A stretch of 64,000 nucleotides of DNA, taken from assembly GCF_017161425.1 (NCBI RefSeq), contig NZ_CP071057.1, positions 2,543,501-2,607,500 on the forward strand. Direction: 5' to 3'. The notes beneath the pieces were generated by a model. The model was not told the origin of the DNA and did no database searches. It worked only from the letters and a program-made list of their open reading frames with translations. Each line of letters starts with the position of its first letter. The stretch's first letter is position 1. Position numbers and translations under genes: made by a program. This stretch comes from Marinicauda algicola. GTDB lineage: Bacteria > Pseudomonadota > Alphaproteobacteria > Caulobacterales > Maricaulaceae. Positions 34,712 to 42,319 of the stretch are shown here, in pieces.

Positions 34712-35263
34712 TCAAGCCGCCTGTCGCTTAATCCGCTGGACACTCGATCGGCTGATCCCGAGCCGCTCAGCGACCGCGACCTCAGTCAGGCCTGACGACA
34801 GCAGCTCTAGAACCTCGGCGGACTTGCGGCGGGCGGTAGGTGCGCGTCCCTTGTATTTGCCCTCAGCCTTGGCCTTCTGGATGCCCTCTCGCTGGCGTTC
34901 CAGCATGATCTCGCGCTCGAACTCCGCGACCGAGCCGAGTATGCCAAGCATCAGCTTCCCGGTGGCGTTCGAGGTGTCGAGGTCCATGGCGAGGATGCGA
35001 AGCTCAGCGCCCTTCTCCCGGATTGTCTCCACGATCTCCATCAGGTCGCGAATGGACCGAGCAAGGCGATCCAGACGGGTCACGAGAAGCGTGTCGCCGT
35101 CTCTGAGATAGTCGAGCGCCTGCTCCAGGCCGTCTCGCTTGGCGATCGACGAGACCTTCTCGGAGAAGACCTTCTCCGCTCCAGCCTGTTCAAGATCACG
35201 AACCTGAGCCTCCAGACCGGCGTCCTGATCAGCGGTCGAAGTTCTGGCGTACCCGATCAGCAT
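34712..35263 (-). CDS. serine recombinase (resolvase/invertase family)
   Basis: The start is one of two adjacent ATGs; I take 35263, six bases after GGGAGG (183 aa). The catalytic domain shows GYARTSTADQD with the nucleophilic Ser, TLLVTRLDRLARSIRDL with the active-site arginines, and LGSVAEFEREIMLERQREGI with the long E helix. The C-terminus is a helix-turn-helix (VAERLGISRSSVQRIKR). All key residues are present, so it should be active. Tn3-type resolvases and invertases share this layout. It may have mediated DNA rearrangement in the island. Confidence 0.92.
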   Translation of the reverse strand: MLIGYARTSTADQDAGLEAQVRDLEQAGAEKVFSEKVSSIAKRDGLEQALDYLRDGDTLLVTRLDRLARSIRDLMEIVETIREKGAELRILAMDLDTSNATGKLMLGILGSVAEFEREIMLERQREGIQKAKAEGKYKGRAPTARRKSAEVLELLSSGLTEVAVAERLGISRSSVQRIKRQAA

Positions 35264-35431
35264 CATTTTCCTCCCGAGCGTCAATAGGCCACAGACCCTA
35301 TGAGGCGGTCAGCGTCAAAAGTCAATAAGCACTTGTGTGACGCCTTCTCGGGGGTGATGGCCGAAGCGTCATTAGGGCATGGTCTAGTGATGCGCGTTTC
35401 AGCGAATCGCTCAGGCGGATACACTGACACG

Positions 35432-36322
35432 ATGGCTTCGACACCGACTGACAAGGACCTATTTGACCTCATCCTTCGCTTTGAGGATGAACTTGATGCG
35501 AGCGGCGCCGAGCCCACTCAGCGTAGCTGGCAGGTTCCTCAAAAGGTCATGCAGGCCTTGGGCTACCAGGATTATGTTATCGGCGGGCCAGGAACGCCTG
35601 AGCATCTGTATGATCGGATACTCGAGCTCCAACGGAGTCTTTATCGGCCTAAGGACATCGGGGCGGGTGCGCTCCATGGCGGCGTCTTCATGTTCCGCGG
35701 GATTGCGGTGTGGGTATATATCCCAGTCATGTACGGTCGGGTCAGCATCAACCCCTTTGATTTCTGCGATTTAACTCAATCCCAAAAGTACTGGATCAAC
35801 CGGAGACCAAAGGATGTTGAGGACTACCTCGACACCTTCTGCGATCTTCTGGATTTTGCTGGAGGCATCGGGGGGTTGGCTGCTTATGGGCGCCCGCTAG
35901 AGAGCAGCATGCCGTTACTCGGACTTTCAGCATTCCACCAACAGGCAGCGGCAGCGACTTTATGCTCAGCTTTCGACGTGAGGGGCTGCGTCCAGAGCGC
36001 CATCTTGGCGACAGAACTCGCGCTCAAGGCGGCTCTCGCCTCTAGCGGGGTCAGCGACAATGAGATGAGAGATCGGTACGGTCACAACTTGTTGAAGCTT
36101 TCAGACGCCTTCGCTTCAAGCTGGCCAGAGGCCAACATCAAAGCTGTGAAGGAGGTTGTGAGTGCCTTTCCGCCTTTTGTTCAGAACCGATACTCACAGG
36201 CTCAACCTTCTCGGTTGGCAGCAGGCCGGATTGCGATGGGCGCTCAGTTCGTCGCCGGTGAGGTTATGCGTGCGCTTACTGGAGGCGACGCACGCGCGCA
36301 GTTCCGCCAACAAGCGAGCTAG
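35432..36322 (+). CDS. HEPN-like domain protein, island cargo
   Basis: I suggest the ATG at 35432 (296 aa); an ATG at 35390 is also possible because no strong ribosome site is visible. The N-terminal half is unfamiliar. The C-terminal part resembles a HEPN helical bundle: SAILATELALKAALASSG followed by MRDRYGHNLLKLSDAF, which contains the R-x4-H signature (RDRYGH) of HEPN ribonucleases. HEPN proteins often act in toxin-antitoxin or anti-phage systems. It is divergent from the resolvase operon and lies 180 bp from the right att site. Function is inferred, not shown. Confidence 0.7.
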   Translation: MASTPTDKDLFDLILRFEDELDASGAEPTQRSWQVPQKVMQALGYQDYVIGGPGTPEHLYDRILELQRSLYRPKDIGAGALHGGVFMFRGIAVWVYIPVMYGRVSINPFDFCDLTQSQKYWINRRPKDVEDYLDTFCDLLDFAGGIGGLAAYGRPLESSMPLLGLSAFHQQAAAATLCSAFDVRGCVQSAILATELALKAALASSGVSDNEMRDRYGHNLLKLSDAFASSWPEANIKAVKEVVSAFPPFVQNRYSQAQPSRLAAGRIAMGAQFVAGEVMRALTGGDARAQFRQQAS

Positions 36323-36501
36323 GGGGGTACGGGGGGAAGCAGCCCTCGCATAATACGATCTGAGCCACTCACATTTTCGGGCCAAAATCCGATCCCATCT
36401 CAGGTACAAGAAACCCCGATAGTTGACATGTACCGACCGTTTCGGTCCGATCAACCTATTGACCTGACAGTATTTTCGTGGCCCTATTCGGTTGGCGCAA
36501 G

Positions 36502-36517
36502 CTTCTCCTGGGCACCA
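36502..36517. repeat. attR core, duplicate of the tRNA-Leu 3' end
   Basis: CTTCTCCTGGGCACCA is an exact direct copy of the last 16 bases of tRNA-Leu (32084-32099). It marks the right boundary of the integrated element. Host sequence resumes at once: the stop codon of the next minus-strand gene begins eight bases away. Confidence 0.85.
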
Positions 36518-36524
36518 TTCGGCT

Positions 36525-37337
36525 TCAGTCATCGATCGTCAGCCGCGCGCCGGGCTGGCGCCACCATCTGGGCTCGGGATGCTCGGCATGGGGATCGGTC
36601 AGCGAGGAGATGTCGACGGCCCGGCCGGCGTGAGCTTCGAAATCGGCCTCGTACGTCTCCCGGTCCCACAGATACTTGTGACCCCACCGGCGCGCGAGGT
36701 CGAGTGCGCCCAGGCGCCGGGCCTGCTGGCGATGGCGCTCGAACGTCTCATCCAGGCCGAGATACTTGTAGTGCAGGTTCAGGACCTCGTCGCGTGCGGG
36801 CAGGACGACCTCGCCCGCGAAGCGGACGCGGTGGCGGCCGGGCGCATAATCGGTCGACGCGATCCGGTCGGGTCGCAAGATCTGGAGCTTGCTCATGTTC
36901 GCCCACGGCGCGCCGTGGGGATGGTCGCGCCAGAGCAGGCTGCCCGCTTGCGGCGTGCGGCGCTCGATCATCTGGAAACCGAGCGCCGGGATCGCCGTGA
37001 CGCCCTGCGCGGACATGCGCTCGAGATATCGTTTCATGTCGGGGTGGTGCAGATGTTCGTCGATATTGGCGATCACCACCCAGTCCGCCTCGCCCCGGCT
37101 GAGCTGCCAGGACGTGTCGTAGATGTGCTTCGCGCTCAGGATCCAGCTCTCCGGATGCGCCCGCTCGAGCTTGCGCAGCGTCACGTCGGGCCGGGATGCG
37201 AGCCGCTCGGCGCTCCCGTCGGTCGAGCCGTCATCGTGGATGAAGAAGCGATCGACCCAGGGGGCATAGTGGCGGAAGAAGAAGTCGAGCCGCGGCGCGT
37301 CGTTCCAGCACACGGTGTGGAGATGGACCCGCATCAT
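36525..37337 (-). CDS. family 2-type glycosyltransferase (Glyco_tranf_2_4)
   Basis: The start overlaps the preceding aldolase stop as ATGA (270 aa). Motifs MMRVHLHTVCWNDAPRLDF, FFIHDDGSTDGSAERL and DWVVIANIDEHLH fit the GT-A family with DDGSTDG binding nucleotide sugar and the later acidic pair. RWGHKYLWDRETYE is common in this subfamily. There is no membrane anchor. It is the last gene of a four-gene cassette and probably adds a sugar to a surface polysaccharide. Its stop is eight bases from the island attachment site. Confidence 0.85.
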   Translation of the reverse strand: MMRVHLHTVCWNDAPRLDFFFRHYAPWVDRFFIHDDGSTDGSAERLASRPDVTLRKLERAHPESWILSAKHIYDTSWQLSRGEADWVVIANIDEHLHHPDMKRYLERMSAQGVTAIPALGFQMIERRTPQAGSLLWRDHPHGAPWANMSKLQILRPDRIASTDYAPGRHRVRFAGEVVLPARDEVLNLHYKYLGLDETFERHRQQARRLGALDLARRWGHKYLWDRETYEADFEAHAGRAVDISSLTDPHAEHPEPRWWRQPGARLTIDD

Positions 37338-38134
37338 GCGGCCCTGTCGCCGAAACGCAGCAGCGCCTGGCGTGCGCGCTCCAGCTCCTCGGCCGGCGCG
37401 TCGCGCCACCACGAGATCCGCGCCCTGAGACGGGCGATGCGCGCCTTGAGGCCGCGCCGCTGCCCCGCGCCGCGAAAGAAGGAGCGCGCGATCAGCGCCC
37501 CGGTCGAGCCGAGCCGGGCATGCTGGGCGTAGACGAGGTCCGGCGGCACGGGCAGGCCGGTATCGTCCGGCGCCGCAACGCCCCCGACACAGAAACGGAT
37601 CCCGGCCCGGCGGGCCTCGCCGGCCAGATCGTCCAGCAGGGGATGGGCAAGGACCGTGAGCCGGTTCGCCGCACCGAGATCGATGGAGAGATCGTTCAGC
37701 CCGACATGAATCTCCTCGATGCCAAGGCCGGGAAGACCGGCGATCGCCTCGCAGGCGGCGACGCGCTCGACCAGCGGGACGAGCCGCGCCCGCCCGTCGA
37801 TCAGGCCGGCGAAACGTGCCACCTCGTCCAGCGCGACGAAGTTCGGCAGCATGAGGATTTCCGCCCCCGCCCGGAGCACGGCCTCGATTTCGCCCGCGCT
37901 GTGCGGCCCCATCGCGTTGCAGCGCACGAAGAGGCGCGCCCGGCTCACCGTGCGGCGCAGAGCCCGCAGGTCGTCCAGCGTATGCGGCGAGATCCAGGTC
38001 GGGCGCCCGCTTTGCCGCGCCGCCTTGCCAAGCGTCTCCAGGTCGACGCCGATCCGGTCGATTTCCGCCAGATCGGCCTCGCGCGCGAGATCGAGATCAG
38101 CCGTCCAGAGCGTCAGCAGGAAGTCGCTCACCAC
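37334..38134 (-). CDS. HpcH/HpaI aldolase/citrate lyase family protein
   Basis: The start is taken as GTG 38134, right after the stop of the upstream gene (266 aa); GTG 38131 is an alternative. The TIM-barrel pattern is visible: DRIGVDLETLGKAARQ, VRCNAMGPHSAGEIE, GAEILMLPNF with the metal-adjacent region, RLVPLVERVAACEAI and EEIHVGLNDLSIDLG. These enzymes make or cleave C-C bonds with pyruvate-like donors. In a sugar cassette it may form or break a branched or acidic sugar side chain (inference). A roughly 40-residue basic tail follows the barrel. Confidence 0.8.
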   Translation of the reverse strand: MVSDFLLTLWTADLDLAREADLAEIDRIGVDLETLGKAARQSGRPTWISPHTLDDLRALRRTVSRARLFVRCNAMGPHSAGEIEAVLRAGAEILMLPNFVALDEVARFAGLIDGRARLVPLVERVAACEAIAGLPGLGIEEIHVGLNDLSIDLGAANRLTVLAHPLLDDLAGEARRAGIRFCVGGVAAPDDTGLPVPPDLVYAQHARLGSTGALIARSFFRGAGQRRGLKARIARLRARISWWRDAPAEELERARQALLRFGDRAA

Positions 38135-38135
38135 C

Positions 38136-38588
38136 TCACCATGCAAAGGGGATCGAGGGATCGTCGGCCCGGCGGCGCTCCTCGTCGGGAGCGCCGAAAT
38201 CGTAGGGTTCGCTGTTGAGGTGGAGCAGGAAGGCCGAGCTGTCGCCCAGCGCCTTGAACCCGTGCCACACGCCGGGGGGAATGCGCACCAGGCGCGGCGC
38301 GAGCTCGCCCATGACGATCTCCGCCACGCGCCCGCGCGCCGCACTGTCCGGCCGGTCGTCGTAGAGCACGAGCTTGACGAGGCCGGTGATGGCGGCGAGC
38401 TGATCGATCTGGAGCGTATGCCGGTACCAGGCCTTGACGATTCCGGGGAAGGACTGGGTGACATAGACTTGGCCGAAGCCGGGAAAATCCCGATCGTCGC
38501 GGCGCTGGACCTCCATGAGGCGCCCGAACTCGTTGGCCACCAGCTTCAAGGGGGTCACGACCACCCCGGGAATGCCTGCCTCGCTCAT
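38136..38588 (-). CDS. RmlC-like cupin, dTDP-4-dehydrorhamnose 3,5-epimerase-related
   Basis: The 150-residue protein is a single jelly-roll cupin. FGQVYVTQSFPGIVKAWYRH carries the RmlC pattern, where the His in WYRH aligns with the catalytic base. LVRIPPGVWHGFKALGD and LLHLNSEPYDFGAPDE follow. RmlC itself is about 180 residues, so this is a short relative that may epimerise or isomerise another nucleotide sugar. It sits two bases after the methyltransferase stop and just before the aldolase gene. Confidence 0.85.
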   Translation of the reverse strand: MSEAGIPGVVVTPLKLVANEFGRLMEVQRRDDRDFPGFGQVYVTQSFPGIVKAWYRHTLQIDQLAAITGLVKLVLYDDRPDSAARGRVAEIVMGELAPRLVRIPPGVWHGFKALGDSSAFLLHLNSEPYDFGAPDEERRRADDPSIPFAW

Positions 38589-38590
38589 GG

Positions 38591-39307
38591 CTAGCCCGTG
38601 AAACTCACATGGTGGAAGATCGCGCGAGCGGTTTCGGTCCGGGGCTTGCGGATCGCGATGCAAGAGCCTTCCAGGCCGAGCTCCTCGTCGATCGGCGAGC
38701 GCGGCGCCTTCTCCGGCAAGGTGGCGTGCACCCGGTATCCCAGATTGGTGATCGCGAAGCGCAGCACCGGGCGGACCGAGGGCCAGTCGGCGTCGTCGAA
38801 CATGACCACGCCGCCGGGGCGCAACAGCTTGTCCACGAAGAAGAAATCGGTGAAGACGTAATCGAAGGTGTGCCAGCCGTCGATGAAGGCGAAATCGACC
38901 CGTTCGCCGCGCGCTTCCAGGAGCGGGAGAACCCGGTGGGAGGGCGCCTCGTGGAACTCGATCATCGCGCTCAGGCCCGCCGCGTCCAGGTGGGCGAGGC
39001 CGCGCCCGCGCCAGTAGCTCGTCTGGTGAGGGTCCATGACGATGTGCCGGCGTCCGGCGCGATCGCGCTGCCCGGACAGTCCGATCGCCAGGGCCGAGAA
39101 CCCGTAGCCGAGCCCGACCTCCACGCTCGTGGCGGGGTCGACGCCGTCCACCACCGAGGCGAGGAGTTCGACCTCGTCGCGATGAATGCCTCCCGTGATG
39201 CGGTCGACTTTCTCGGCCTGAGCCCCGTCGAGCCCGAGTATGTCCCGGACATAGCCGGGCTCCAGTGTCGGGCACGACTGGAAAAGCGCCTCGAGTTCCG
39301 CGTGCAC
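38591..39307 (-). CDS. class I SAM-dependent methyltransferase (Methyltransf_24 type)
   Basis: The start is GTG 39307, five bases after GGAGG (238 aa). The SAM-binding motif is SVEVGLGYGFSALAIGL, followed by HIVMDPHQ with the acidic ribose contact, then DFAFIDGWHTFDYVFTDFFF and LRPGGVVMFDDADWPSV. It likely methylates a sugar or an amino-sugar precursor in this cassette. It is the first gene of the four, and the promoter should lie in the 163-bp gap shared with the divergent RNase D gene. Confidence 0.87.
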   Translation of the reverse strand: MHAELEALFQSCPTLEPGYVRDILGLDGAQAEKVDRITGGIHRDEVELLASVVDGVDPATSVEVGLGYGFSALAIGLSGQRDRAGRRHIVMDPHQTSYWRGRGLAHLDAAGLSAMIEFHEAPSHRVLPLLEARGERVDFAFIDGWHTFDYVFTDFFFVDKLLRPGGVVMFDDADWPSVRPVLRFAITNLGYRVHATLPEKAPRSPIDEELGLEGSCIAIRKPRTETARAIFHHVSFTG

Positions 39308-39470
39308 AGCTGCCTCCACCCTCGCCTGCGGAAGATACGCTGCGACGCCCGATGCTGGAAACCGATTTGTTGCCGGCGCCAATCGTCCGCGCCCGCGTTG
39401 ACAGCGGGCCCTGCGGGCGCGAAAGACGGCGCTGACGATTTTTCAAGCGCACGGAAGAGACGGCGGCCTC

Positions 39471-40085
39471 ATGACCATTCATCTGCACCGGGGCGACCTG
39501 CCCGCAGGACTCGATTTCGGCAGGGCGGTGGCCGTGGATACCGAGACCCTCGGGCTGTCGCTGGTGCGCGACCAGCTGTGTCTGGTCCAGCTCTCGGCCG
39601 GGGACGGGGACGCCCATCTCGTCCAGCTCGACCGGACCTCCTATGACTGCCCGAACCTGAAGGCCCTGCTCGCCGACACGGGCGTGGAGAAGATCCTGCA
39701 CTTCGCGCGCTTCGACCTCGCCATGATCGAGAAATATCTCGGCGTGACGATGAGCCCGGTCTTCTGCACCAAGATCGCCTCGAAACTCACCCGCACCTAT
39801 ACCGACCGGCACGGGCTGAAGGACGTGGCGCGCGAGATCGCGGGCATCGAGCTGTCCAAGCAGCAGCAGAGTTCCGACTGGGGCGCGGCCGAACTCACCG
39901 AGGCGCAGCAGCAATATGCCGCCGCCGACGTGCTCTATCTTCACCAGATCCGCGACGGGCTCGCGGCCATGCTGGAGCGCGAGGGACGCAGCGGACTGGC
40001 CCGCGCGTGCTTCGACTTCCTGCCCTGGCGGGCGCGGCTCGATCTGCAGGGCTGGGGCGAGACCGACATCTTCGCCCATACCTGA
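39471..40085 (+). CDS. rnd: ribonuclease D family 3'-5' exonuclease (short form)
   Basis: The 204-residue protein contains only the DEDDy exonuclease domain, without the HRDC domains of E. coli RNase D. Motif I is AVAVDTETLGL, motif II is KILHFARFDLAMIEKYL, and motif III is QQQYAAADVLYLHQI with Tyr and Asp. It trims tRNA and other RNA 3' ends. The short form beside lptC is common in Alphaproteobacteria. Confidence 0.92.
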   Translation: MTIHLHRGDLPAGLDFGRAVAVDTETLGLSLVRDQLCLVQLSAGDGDAHLVQLDRTSYDCPNLKALLADTGVEKILHFARFDLAMIEKYLGVTMSPVFCTKIASKLTRTYTDRHGLKDVAREIAGIELSKQQQSSDWGAAELTEAQQQYAAADVLYLHQIRDGLAAMLEREGRSGLARACFDFLPWRARLDLQGWGETDIFAHT

Positions 40086-40181
40086 CCGGCGGCTGGCCCG
40101 GTGCCGCGTCGGCGAAGCCGCCTTGAATCCGCCGCCGCCCAAGGCCACAACTAGGCGGGAGCCTTGAAGAAACGACCCGCC

Positions 40182-40868
40182 ATGAGCCTGGCCGAGACCC
40201 ACATCGCCATCGGACCCGCGCTCGGCGAACGCCGGGCGCAATCGCTGGCGGCCGCGCGCCGGCGCTCGCGCTTCGTGGCCGGGCTGCGCCTCGCGCTGCT
40301 GGCCGCGCTCGCCCTCATCGTGCTCAATGCGGCGGTGCAGGTCCTGATCAACGGGCGCGGGCGCGACTTCGCGCCGGCCTCGGTGCCGACCGGCGAGGTG
40401 GAACGCATCGTCAATCCGCGCTTCACCGGACGCGACGCGCAGGGCACGCCCTTCGTCGTCACCGCCGACAGCGCGGTGCGCCAGCCCGGCGGCGTTCCCG
40501 GCCTGACCGCCCTGGAAAACCCGCGCCTCGACTATGCGCTCCTCGGCGAGGCCGCCGGGCAGAGCGCGGTGCTGGCCGAGACCGGCATCTACAATCCGCA
40601 GGCGCGCACGCTGCGCCTCGAGACCGGTGTCAGCCTGTCGACCCGTTCCGACTACGAGTTCGAGACCAGCAGCGCGACGCTGCATCTGCAAGACTCGCGC
40701 ATCACCGGTGACGCTCCGGTTTATGGCGAGGCGCCCTGGGGCGCGATCCGCGCGGGCGGGTTCGAGGTGCGCGACGACGGCCGGCATGTGATATTCACCG
40801 ACGGCGTGGTGACGCGCCTGATCATCGACGAGCGCGCCGGGGACGGCGCCGAGGAGGCCACCGAATGA
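40182..40868 (+). CDS. lptC: LPS export ABC transporter periplasmic protein LptC
   Basis: The 228-residue protein begins MSLAETHIAIGPALGER. A single membrane helix lies at residues 34-53, preceded by basic residues, placing the beta-jellyroll domain in the periplasm. TGEVERIVNPRFTGRDAQG and YNPQARTLRLETGVSL fit LptC. It passes lipopolysaccharide from LptB2FG to LptA. Its stop overlaps the lptA start as ATGA. Confidence 0.9.
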   Translation: MSLAETHIAIGPALGERRAQSLAAARRRSRFVAGLRLALLAALALIVLNAAVQVLINGRGRDFAPASVPTGEVERIVNPRFTGRDAQGTPFVVTADSAVRQPGGVPGLTALENPRLDYALLGEAAGQSAVLAETGIYNPQARTLRLETGVSLSTRSDYEFETSSATLHLQDSRITGDAPVYGEAPWGAIRAGGFEVRDDGRHVIFTDGVVTRLIIDERAGDGAEEATE

Positions 40869-41458
40869 AGTCCGCTGTCCTTGCCGCCGCCCTTGCCGGC
40901 GTGGCCCTTTCGCTTTCCGGCGCTGCCGGCGCCGAGGCCCAGGCCGGCGCGCTGACCCCGCCGGGCGAAGGCCCGCTCGATGTCAGCGCCGACGACCTCG
41001 ACGTGTTCGACCGGGAAAACCGGATCGTGTATTCCGGCGACGTCAACGCGGTGCGCGGCGATACGCGACTGCGCGCGGACCGGGTCGAGGTGTTCTTCGA
41101 ACCCGCCGAAGGCGCGGGCTTCGGGGCGGTGACCCGCATGGAGGCGAGCGGGGACGTGTACTACGTCACTCCGACCGAGGTGATCCGCGGCGATCGCGGC
41201 GTCTATGACTTCGTGGCGGGCGAGATCGTGCTTTCCGGCAATGTCGTGCTGACGCAGGGCTGCAACGTGTCGACCGGGTCGCGCCTCGTCGCCAACCTGG
41301 AGACCGGCGTGTCCCAGCTCGCCGGTGCGGAGGGCGGGGAGCGCGTGCGCAGCGTCTTCTTCCCCGACCGTGACACCCAGGCCCCCGCCGCCCAGGTGGA
41401 GGATTGTCCGCGGCCGGAGATTCCCGGCGAGGGCCCGGAGCCCTTCGTCGAGGGCTAG
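40865..41458 (+). CDS. lptA: LPS transport periplasmic protein LptA/OstA
   Basis: The 197-residue protein has a signal peptide (about residues 1-25, ending AEAQA). The OstA beta-jellyroll shows PLDVSADDLDVFDRENRIVY, GDVNAVRGDTRLRADRVEVFF and IRGDRGVYDFVAGEIVLSGN. It forms the periplasmic bridge for LPS between LptC and LptD. It is coupled to lptC by ATGA overlap; lptB follows after 82 bp. Confidence 0.92.
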   Translation: MKSAVLAAALAGVALSLSGAAGAEAQAGALTPPGEGPLDVSADDLDVFDRENRIVYSGDVNAVRGDTRLRADRVEVFFEPAEGAGFGAVTRMEASGDVYYVTPTEVIRGDRGVYDFVAGEIVLSGNVVLTQGCNVSTGSRLVANLETGVSQLAGAEGGERVRSVFFPDRDTQAPAAQVEDCPRPEIPGEGPEPFVEG

Positions 41459-41540
41459 ACGGACCCGGAACGCGGCGTGCCTAGCAAAAATCGCGCCGCA
41501 CCCACCTGTTTCACCAATTCTTAGGTACGGACCGCTAACC

Positions 41541-42311
41541 ATGGCCGAGATGGAAAACATGCAGGCGGAGGAACCCGTCCTCGCGCCGGCCGGAGAGGGA
41601 TTGCGCGTCGAGAAGATCGGCAAGTCCTTCGGCAGGCGCGCGGTCGTGAAGTCGGTGTCGCTGTCGCTCCAGCGCGGCGAGGTCGCCGGTCTTCTCGGGC
41701 CGAACGGGGCGGGCAAGACCACCTGCTTCTACATGATCACGGGGCTCATCTCGGCCGACCACGGACGCATCATGCTCGACGGAGAGGACATCACCGAACT
41801 GCCCATGTACCAGCGCGCCAGGCTGGGCATCGGCTATCTGCCGCAGGAAGCCTCGATCTTCCGCGGCCTGTCGGTGGAGGACAATGTCAACGCCGTCGCC
41901 GAGATCACCCACCCCGATCGCAAGGCGCGCACCCAGCTCGTCGACGAGCTGCTCGCCGAGCTTCGCATCGACCATCTGAGGAAGAGCCCGGCCATGGCCC
42001 TGTCGGGCGGGGAGCGCCGGCGCTGCGAGATCGCCCGGGCGCTCGCCGCGCAGCCGAGCTTCATGCTGCTCGACGAGCCGTTCGCGGGCATCGATCCGCT
42101 GGCGATCGCCGACATCCGCGACCTCATCCTGTACCTGAAGGAGCGCGGCATCGGCATCCTGATCACCGACCACAATGTGCGCGAGACGCTGGAGATCACC
42201 GATCGCGCCACGATCATCCATGACGGCGAGGTGCTCTTCGAGGGCGCCCCCGACGAGGTGCGCCGGGACGCGAACGTGCGCCGGGTCTATCTCGGAGAGA
42301 GCTTCCAGTAG
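41541..42311 (+). CDS. lptB: LPS export ABC transporter ATP-binding protein LptB
   Basis: The 256-residue ATPase starts at MAEMENMQAEEP. Walker A is LLGPNGAGKTTCFYMI, the signature is ALSGGERRRCEIARAL, Walker B is PSFMLLDEPFAGIDPLAIAD, and the switch His is in ITDHNVRETL. The pattern GYLPQEASIFRGLSVEDNV is typical of LptB. It powers LPS extraction from the inner membrane with LptF and LptG, which are not in the window. rpoN follows nine bases later. Confidence 0.96.
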   Translation: MAEMENMQAEEPVLAPAGEGLRVEKIGKSFGRRAVVKSVSLSLQRGEVAGLLGPNGAGKTTCFYMITGLISADHGRIMLDGEDITELPMYQRARLGIGYLPQEASIFRGLSVEDNVNAVAEITHPDRKARTQLVDELLAELRIDHLRKSPAMALSGGERRRCEIARALAAQPSFMLLDEPFAGIDPLAIADIRDLILYLKERGIGILITDHNVRETLEITDRATIIHDGEVLFEGAPDEVRRDANVRRVYLGESFQ

Positions 42312-42319
42312 GAGAGCAT

